From the NCBI GenBank assembly GCA_902793875.1, contig CADBFL010000075.1:1-11004 (forward strand): 11,004 nt of DNA. The letters are read 5' to 3'. A program made the translations under genes and the position numbers. Shown here in pieces: positions 6,394 through 11,004 of the stretch; within the stretch, counting starts at the first letter, position 1, and every line of letters starts with the position of its first letter. This DNA is from an uncultured Eubacteriales bacterium. GTDB lineage: Bacteria; Bacillota; Clostridia; Peptostreptococcales; Anaerovoracaceae. The notes under the pieces are model-generated. The model was not told the origin of the DNA, searched no databases, and worked only from the letters and a program-made list of their open reading frames with translations.

Positions 6394-8222
6394 GACGCGT
6401 TTTTGCTGTGAACATCGAAAAGTTCCATCCATTTTTCGAGACATATGTAGCGGAAAAGCCCGATATCATCCTTGCCACGTGTCAGCTTGTCCCAGTCGCG
6501 CAGTATCCTGTGCCGGTCGATATATTTGCCCGCTCTGAAGTCAGGATCGGCAAACACGGCCCTGTACTGATCTTCGTGCGATGCGATCCATGAATTCTCC
6601 GGAGTGTAGAATCCGATCTTGTCACGGCGGTTGCGAATGACCTCAGGCATGTCAAGCGCCATGCGCATCACGGCCTTGGAATAGCCGTCACTGATCTTGG
6701 CGTTCAGAGGGAGGCTCATCGCGTATTCGACCAGCCTGTAGTCAAGGAACGGCAGACGGTCCTCTATCGAGAATGCCATCGAGTTGCGGTCCACATATCT
6801 GAGCAGCGCAGGCAGCACGATACTGTCAAAGTCATTCAGAAGGAACCTCTCGTTGTCCGCATAGCTGTTGTTCAGCTCGCGCTTTGCAAAGGACGGCTCG
6901 AGATATCTGTGGCGGATGTCGCCGCTGCCGGACCTGCCCAGAAACTGACGGAACATATTGAGATCAGCCAGCAGTGACACGTTCTTTCCTTTGCGTATGT
7001 ACGGGAGATAATAAAATATTTCCTTCGCTGCAAGGCCGAATCTGCGCGCGGACAGAAGCCGTTTGATGTAGTAGAATCTCGCTTTTCTGTATCCGCAGAG
7101 CATTTCATCCGCGCCCTGGCCGTCAAGGAGCACTGTGACGCCGTTCTCGTGAGCCAGTTTCATGACGCAGTAAGAAGCATACATGCTGGTGGATACGAAA
7201 GGCTCGTCCTGAGTATATATGAGATGATCCAGATCGCTGAACAGCGTGTCGCCGTCAGGATAAGTGAAATAAGCTTTGACTCCGGTCTTCGCGACGACTG
7301 AATCGATAAAGATGCGCTCATCGTTGGGATCTCCCCTGTAACAGGAAGAAAAAGTTTTCTGTTCGGTGCCGGCGTTCTGCTCGCGCAGCTGACGGCTGCT
7401 TTCGCATACGATGGATGAGGAATCCAGACCTCCGGAAAGGCAGCTGCCCACAGGCACATCCGCCCTCAGCCTCAGCTTTACCGAATCCCTGAACAGATCG
7501 CGGAACTTCAGGACGGTCTGATAGTTCACTTCGCCGGTAAGCTGCTCGAGTTCATAATACCGGTGTATCTGCTGTCTGCCCTGCGCATCTATGCGCATGC
7601 AGCATCCGGCGGGAAGGCGGTAAACGCCTTCAAAGAAAGTTTCTTCCGTGCAGTCGACGAAGCCGTTGACAAGATAATCGAATATCACGGCATCGTTGGC
7701 CTCTCTTCTGATCCTGCCGTCCTGAAGAAGGGTCTTGATCTCGGAGGCGAACACAAAATATCCCGGCAGATTCGTGTAGTAAAGAGGCTTTACTCCGAAG
7801 CGGTCGCGCGAAAGAAACAGCTCCTCTGTCACACGGTCGTAGATAACGATCGACCAGAATCCGTTGAAACGGGTAAGGCATTCTTCGCCCCAGCGATCAT
7901 AGGCTGCCGGTATCACTTCGGAATCGGTATTGGTATGAAAAGCATAACCCTCCCTGATCAGCTCGTCCCGTATCTCGATGTAGTTGTAGATCTCGCCGTT
8001 GAAGACCATGGCATAGCGATCGCCATAGAGCATGGGCTGATGGCCGGCGCTTGACAGATCGATGATGGACAGACGGACGTGCCCCAGTCCCGCCGGGCCT
8101 TCAAGAAAAGTGCCCCGGTCGTCAGGACCGCGATGTTTCTGGGTCTCATTCATCCTGTCCAGCAGCGCCTGCTGATCCTTTTTGCTGTCCGGCGAGCCGT
8201 AAAAGCCGCATATTCCGCACAT
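6390..8222 (-). CDS. asnB: Asparagine synthase (glutamine-hydrolysing)-type amidotransferase
   Basis: A 610-residue class II glutamine amidotransferase fused to an ATP-pyrophosphatase synthetase domain. It takes ammonia from glutamine to amidate an adenylated carboxylate, classically aspartate to asparagine. The N-terminal domain begins MCGICGFYG with nucleophile Cys2, then HRGPDDRG (30-37) and glutaminase residues Arg50, Asn75-Gly-Glu77 and Asp100. The synthetase domain has the PP-loop SGGLDSSS (263-270), DGQGADEMLCGY (367-378) and a later SIEDRLPFLDYRLVEY. The start at 8222 is fixed because Cys must follow the initiator Met; GGAGGAAA precedes it. Both active sites look intact, so it may make asparagine. 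However, it sits between glycosyltransferases, and AsnB relatives in such clusters (WbpS, WbtH) are implicated in making uronamide sugars. A second such gene begins at 10859. Confidence 0.92.
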   Translation of the reverse strand: MCGICGFYGSPDSKKDQQALLDRMNETQKHRGPDDRGTFLEGPAGLGHVRLSIIDLSSAGHQPMLYGDRYAMVFNGEIYNYIEIRDELIREGYAFHTNTDSEVIPAAYDRWGEECLTRFNGFWSIVIYDRVTEELFLSRDRFGVKPLYYTNLPGYFVFASEIKTLLQDGRIRREANDAVIFDYLVNGFVDCTEETFFEGVYRLPAGCCMRIDAQGRQQIHRYYELEQLTGEVNYQTVLKFRDLFRDSVKLRLRADVPVGSCLSGGLDSSSIVCESSRQLREQNAGTEQKTFSSCYRGDPNDERIFIDSVVAKTGVKAYFTYPDGDTLFSDLDHLIYTQDEPFVSTSMYASYCVMKLAHENGVTVLLDGQGADEMLCGYRKARFYYIKRLLSARRFGLAAKEIFYYLPYIRKGKNVSLLADLNMFRQFLGRSGSGDIRHRYLEPSFAKRELNNSYADNERFLLNDFDSIVLPALLRYVDRNSMAFSIEDRLPFLDYRLVEYAMSLPLNAKISDGYSKAVMRMALDMPEVIRNRRDKIGFYTPENSWIASHEDQYRAVFADPDFRAGKYIDRHRILRDWDKLTRGKDDIGLFRYICLEKWMELFDVHSKNAS

Positions 8223-8226
8223 ATAC

Positions 8227-8234
8227 TTTCCTCC
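8227..8234 (-). promoter_or_regulatory. Strong ribosome binding site of the asnB-type gene
   Basis: Read on the minus strand this is GGAGGAAA, ending 4 nt before the ATG at 8222 (the GGAGG core ends 7 nt before it). It selects the MCGIC start over the longer in-frame extension, which runs back through the end of the upstream glycosyltransferase gene. Confidence 0.75.
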
Positions 8235-8253
8235 GGTTGATAAACTGATAACA

Positions 8254-8267
8254 GACGCCGGCGCGTC
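8254..8267. other. Small GC hairpin at the glycosyltransferase-asnB junction
   Basis: GACGC-CGGC-GCGTC forms a 5-bp GC-rich stem with a 4-base loop. It overlaps the glycosyltransferase stop codon. No T-run follows on the minus strand, so it is not a convincing terminator; a role in mRNA processing or stability is possible but unproven. Confidence 0.3.
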
Positions 8268-9300
8268 AGAGCTGCTGCGTCTTACGGCCGGTCTCGCCGA
8301 TGATCCTGAGATATTCGTCGGCGCACTTTTTCCATGAAAAATCTGCAATGATCTTCTGCGAGCTCTCATCCAGATCCTCAACGGACGGATAAGGGCCGCA
8401 GATCCATTCTATCACAGCGTCATCGCTTTCGCACAGGCAGTGGCCGCGCAGGCCCCTGAGCGTCAGGCTCGGTCCGAGAGCATCGCGCGCCGCAACGGAT
8501 GTGCCGTAATAAACGGCCTCCATTATGGCCATTCCGAATATTTCCGCGGTGCTCATGTTGATATAGTAATCGGACATATGGTAGATCTTCCACATGTCGT
8601 CGAAAGGGACGCGGTCGAGAATCTTCACGCGGTCTTCAAGACCGTATTCGCTTATCTTCTGATCGACCTGCGGCCGCAAAGGACCCCTTCCGACGAGCAG
8701 AAGCCTGAACTTTTTGCGGTCTCCCGCCTTATGCAGGACTTCGATCAGGTCGGCTGTGCGCTTGTCGATCTCCATCCGCGCCACGCTGCACAGGACGACG
8801 TCATCCGGCTCAAAGCCGAATTCCCGGCGCAGTTCCTCTTTGGAATAGTTCTTATAGTCGCTGCGGAGCGCGTGAGGATCAAGCCCTACGGGAGCTATCC
8901 TGATGTCGCGCGCGCCGAGGCTTTCCAGCTCCTTCATTGCGGATGCGGTTTTTGCCAGCACAGGCATCTTTCGATAGAGACGAAGCGTGCCCATTCCCGA
9001 GAGCACGTTCATTATCTTTCCGCGGAGTGTGGGATAGACGCTGAAGGTAGTGCCTACATACGGAACAAAACAGATGCCATGTCTTTTGCAAAACCGGTAG
9101 ACATGGGGGATGAACAGCTGCTGATCGCTGAAGCACAGAAGCCCGTCCAGATCATCGTCCAGATCCTTCCGGACGCCCTTGTAGATGATCACGCTGTGAC
9201 CCATGTCGCGCAGCTGCCGGCCGAGTCCGATCTCCTGACTGTTGTAAAAGCCCTTCTTTCCGAAGTCGTTGAGAATAGTACAAAGAATTCCGAGTTTCAT
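8266..9300 (-). CDS. Glycosyltransferase family 4 (GT-B fold)
   Basis: A 344-residue GT-B retaining glycosyltransferase, expected to transfer a sugar from a nucleotide donor to a growing lipid-linked glycan in the cytoplasm. The N-terminal acceptor domain starts MKLGILCTILNDFGKKGFYN and includes an LGRQLRDMGHSVIIY strand-helix unit. The C-terminal donor domain has VGLDP (138-142), SVARMEIDKRTADLIE (172-187), LLLVGRGP (200-207), and STAEIFGMAIMEAVYYGTS, where Glu253 and Glu261 form the E-x7-E motif typical of GT4. The ATG at 9300 has a GGAG-containing site somewhat far upstream. It is the first gene of the minus-strand set, facing its own promoter at 9339-9367, and is followed after 43 nt by the asnB-type gene. 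Donor and acceptor sugars cannot be inferred. Confidence 0.9.
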   Translation of the reverse strand: MKLGILCTILNDFGKKGFYNSQEIGLGRQLRDMGHSVIIYKGVRKDLDDDLDGLLCFSDQQLFIPHVYRFCKRHGICFVPYVGTTFSVYPTLRGKIMNVLSGMGTLRLYRKMPVLAKTASAMKELESLGARDIRIAPVGLDPHALRSDYKNYSKEELRREFGFEPDDVVLCSVARMEIDKRTADLIEVLHKAGDRKKFRLLLVGRGPLRPQVDQKISEYGLEDRVKILDRVPFDDMWKIYHMSDYYINMSTAEIFGMAIMEAVYYGTSVAARDALGPSLTLRGLRGHCLCESDDAVIEWICGPYPSVEDLDESSQKIIADFSWKKCADEYLRIIGETGRKTQQL

Positions 9301-9338
9301 CGCTTATATGCTCTCCGCTGTGTGTTTTTCCGTAAATC

Positions 9339-9367
9339 AGTATAACATATAATGACTGAACTGTATG
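9339..9367 (-). promoter_or_regulatory. Minus-strand promoter for the glycosyltransferase gene set
   Basis: On the minus strand an extended -10 TGT-TATACT (9347-9339) is preceded by CATACA (9367-9362) at 17 bp spacing, a weak -35 match. Predicted transcription starts near 9332, giving a leader of about 30 nt before the ATG at 9300. Confidence 0.55.
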
Positions 9368-9375
9368 ACTTTGAC

Positions 9376-9403
9376 TTGTTAAGGCCGGACGGCTTGGTAT
9401 AAT
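9376..9403 (+). promoter_or_regulatory. Plus-strand promoter for the AlgD-like dehydrogenase gene
   Basis: A perfect -10 TATAAT (9398-9403) carries the extended TGn element (TGG at 9395-9397). The -35 candidate is TTGTTA (9376-9381) with a 16-bp spacer. The better hexamer TTGACT (9371-9376) would need a 21-bp spacer. Predicted start of transcription is near 9410, leaving a ~37-nt leader with AAAGGA (9435-9440) 6 nt before the ATG. Confidence 0.65.
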
Positions 9404-9409
9404 AAAGTA

Positions 9410-9420
9410 CAGTCGGACTG
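9410..9420. promoter_or_regulatory. Operator-like palindrome at the predicted transcription start
   Basis: CAGTC-G-GACTG is a perfect inverted repeat with 5-bp arms centred at 9415, at about +1 to +11 of the plus-strand promoter. The half-site GACTGA recurs at 9354-9359, and TCAGT lies at 9337-9341 over the minus-strand -10. Regulator binding is inference only. Confidence 0.3.
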
Positions 9421-9446
9421 ATTCGGATAAAGCGAAAGGAAAAGCA

Positions 9447-10820
9447 ATGGATATCAGCATTTTCGGTCTTGGGTATGTGGGCTGTGTAGGAGCCGCCTGT
9501 CTTGCAAAAATGGGACATCATGTGATAGGAAACGATATTTCCGAAAGCAAGGTGGATCTGATCAATCAGGGCAGGCCGACTATCATTGAGGCGGATATCG
9601 AAGAACTCGTGGCCGAGGGAAGAAAGAGCGGCAGACTGGAAGCCAGCACGGATGTGCGGTATACGGTCCTCAATACCGACATTTCCTTCATATGCGTTGG
9701 AACTCCGAGCAGCAGGGACGGGCACCTGAATCTCGATTATATTTACGGGGTCGCCCGTCAGATCGGAGAAGCGCTGAAAGAAAAAGACGGTTTTCATATA
9801 GTCGCCATACGCAGCACAGTGCTGCCGGGCACTAATAAAAAGGTGGGCGAAATACTTGCCGAAGCTTCCGGAAAAGAAAGAGACAAAGACTTCACTGTTG
9901 TTTCAAATCCGGAATTCCTGCGCGAGGGGACATCGGTGGCAGACTACATGGAGCCTCCGCTGACTCTTATCGGGACCGACAGCGAATTCGCGGAAAAGCA
10001 GTTCCGGGAGCTGTACAGGGACATCCCGGGAGAATTCGTTTCCACGGATATCGAAGTGGCTGAGATAATGAAGTATGTCAACAATACGTTCCACGCCCTG
10101 AAGATCGTATTCGGCAACGAGATCGGCAATATCTGCAAATCACTCGGCATCGACAGCCACAAGGTGATGGAGATATTCTGCAAGGACAGGCAGCTGAACA
10201 TTTCCCCGTATTATTTCAAGCCGGGCTTTGCCTACGGCGGATCCTGTCTGCCGAAGGACTCGAAGGCGCTTCGCACTCTGGCCCACGACCGCTATGTGGA
10301 GACCCCTGTGATCAACGCGATCGATCCTTCAAATGAGATACAGAAGAGGATCGCGGTGGACATGATCGAGAGCAAGGGCCGGAGGAAAGTGGGGATACTG
10401 GGACTCAGCTTCAAAGCGGGCACAGATGATCTCCGCAACAGCCCTATAGTCGATGTGGCAGAGGCCCTTTACGGCAAGGGCTATGAGATACATATATACG
10501 ACCGGAATGTCCGCGTGTCACAGCTGACCGGCACTAACGCCGACTTCATACGGGCAAAGCTCCCTCATCTCTATCAGATCATTACAGATGATCTGGACTC
10601 TGTCTGCCGTGAATGCGATGTGCTTGTGATCAGCAACAGGGAAAAGGAATTCGCGGATCTGCCGGAGAGATACCCCGGCAAGTGCATAGTTGATCTGGTG
10701 CGCCAGTTCAGGGAACTTGATTACGAAGGCAATTACGAAGGGATCAGCTGGGCGAACATAAATAGCAATGCCGCCCAGGACAGACCGGTCGAGCGGGATA
10801 TGCTGACAACGGAATACTGA
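9447..10820 (+). CDS. GDP-mannose/UDP-glucose 6-dehydrogenase family, AlgD-like
   Basis: An NAD+-dependent four-electron dehydrogenase that oxidises C6 of a nucleotide sugar to the uronic acid. The 457-residue protein has the N-terminal Rossmann motif GLGYVGCVGAACLA (7-20), FICVGTPSS (81-89) and RSTVLPGT (122-129). The central domain has EVAEIMKYVNNTFHA (Lys209) and PGFAYGGSCLPKD with catalytic Cys267. The UDP-binding-type C-terminal domain has LGLSFKAGTDDLRNSPIV (318-335) and YDRNV. The wording of these motifs (RSTVLPGT, FKAGTDDLR, LNISPYYFKPGFAYGGSCL) follows Pseudomonas AlgD, GDP-mannose dehydrogenase. UDP-glucose enzymes usually read STVPVGT and FKPxTDD. GDP-mannose is thus the favoured substrate by family resemblance, though UDP-sugars are not excluded. 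It is the first gene after the divergent promoter region; an asnB-type gene follows after 38 nt. Confidence 0.9.
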   Translation: MDISIFGLGYVGCVGAACLAKMGHHVIGNDISESKVDLINQGRPTIIEADIEELVAEGRKSGRLEASTDVRYTVLNTDISFICVGTPSSRDGHLNLDYIYGVARQIGEALKEKDGFHIVAIRSTVLPGTNKKVGEILAEASGKERDKDFTVVSNPEFLREGTSVADYMEPPLTLIGTDSEFAEKQFRELYRDIPGEFVSTDIEVAEIMKYVNNTFHALKIVFGNEIGNICKSLGIDSHKVMEIFCKDRQLNISPYYFKPGFAYGGSCLPKDSKALRTLAHDRYVETPVINAIDPSNEIQKRIAVDMIESKGRRKVGILGLSFKAGTDDLRNSPIVDVAEALYGKGYEIHIYDRNVRVSQLTGTNADFIRAKLPHLYQIITDDLDSVCRECDVLVISNREKEFADLPERYPGKCIVDLVRQFRELDYEGNYEGISWANINSNAAQDRPVERDMLTTEY

Positions 10821-10858
10821 TCACAGGTACATTCTGATGATGAAGAGGTTACAGATAA

Positions 10859-11004
10859 ATGTGTGGTATAGCAGGCTTTTTCAATGATGAACTTCCGCGT
10901 GTGGATGTGATAAAGGCAATGACAGACAGGATGGCGCACCGCGGGCCGGATGCCGACGGCTTCTGGCTGGACGACTGCTCAGGCTGGACCTTCGGCCACA
11001 GACG
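10859..11004 (+). CDS. Second asparagine synthase-type amidotransferase, 3'-partial
   Basis: Translation from ATG 10859 gives 48 residues and runs off the window end without a stop. It opens MCGIAGFFNDELPRVD, with the class II glutaminase Cys2. HRGPDADGFW (residues 27-36) and FGHR follow, the same order as in the N-terminal glutamine amidotransferase domain of the 6390-8222 gene, but with clearly different residues, so it is a paralogue and not a recent copy. AAGAGG at 10843-10848, 10 nt upstream, is a reasonable ribosome binding site. The gene follows the AlgD-like dehydrogenase by 38 nt on the same strand and is probably cotranscribed with it. Only the glutaminase start is visible, so whether a PP-loop synthetase domain follows is inferred from the family; GlmS or PurF are less likely from the MCGIAGFF start. 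Confidence 0.85.
   Translation, partial: MCGIAGFFNDELPRVDVIKAMTDRMAHRGPDADGFWLDDCSGWTFGHR

Noticed and set aside
5521..6411. 296-codon plus-strand open frame across the Alg13/Alg14-like genes
   Set aside because: It spans two well-supported minus-strand genes and their junction; translation resembles no family.
8223..8381. 53-residue N-terminal extension of the asnB-type frame
   Set aside because: Class II amidotransferases need Cys directly after the initiator Met, and a strong GGAGG lies just before the MCGIC start; the extension overlaps the upstream gene.
8440..9345. 301-codon plus-strand open frame opposite the GT4 gene
   Set aside because: The GT4 motifs on the minus strand are convincing; this frame has no motif and would run into the divergent promoter region.

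Overview
The window looks like a chromosomal segment of a moderately G+C-rich anaerobic Bacillota (Clostridia-type) bacterium. Three things point there: the scpA-scpB-rluB order, a MATE transporter fused to an RsbW-like ATPase domain, and frequent ATA/AGA/AGG codons in otherwise G+C-rich genes. The assignment is by eye, without a database search. Gene density is very high. No stretch over 300 bases lacks a gene, and the longest intergenic region is about 146 bp. I saw no tRNA, rRNA, CRISPR array or insertion sequence.

Left part (1-5426, + strand): a tightly packed, probably single transcription unit. It holds scpA (5' end outside the window), scpB, an RluB-type 23S rRNA pseudouridine synthase, a 592-residue MATE transporter with a C-terminal HATPase domain, and a PgcA-type phosphohexomutase. 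Neighbours overlap or lie 2-17 nt apart.

Middle part (5443-9300, - strand): an exopolysaccharide-type gene set that converges on the mutase gene with only 16 nt between stop codons. In transcription order it runs: GT4 glycosyltransferase, asparagine-synthase-type glutamine amidotransferase, Alg14/PssD-like glycosyltransferase subunit, Alg13/PssE-like subunit. The last two genes are translationally coupled to their predecessors.

Right part (9301-11004): a divergent regulatory region with an extended -10 promoter on each strand and small symmetric elements. It is followed on the + strand by a GDP-mannose-6-dehydrogenase (AlgD)-like nucleotide-sugar dehydrogenase. After that comes the start of a second asparagine-synthase-type gene, cut by the window end.

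How the genes may work together: the phosphohexomutase could supply hexose-1-phosphate for nucleotide sugars. The AlgD-like enzyme would oxidise a nucleotide sugar to a uronic acid. The glycosyltransferases would build a surface repeat unit. The two amidotransferases may amidate uronic acids, as proposed for WbpS/WbtH-type enzymes, instead of, or in addition to, making asparagine. This link is inference. The two observations most worth following are the MATE-HATPase fusion with an altered G1 box, and the pairing of an AlgD-type dehydrogenase with two AsnB-type enzymes.
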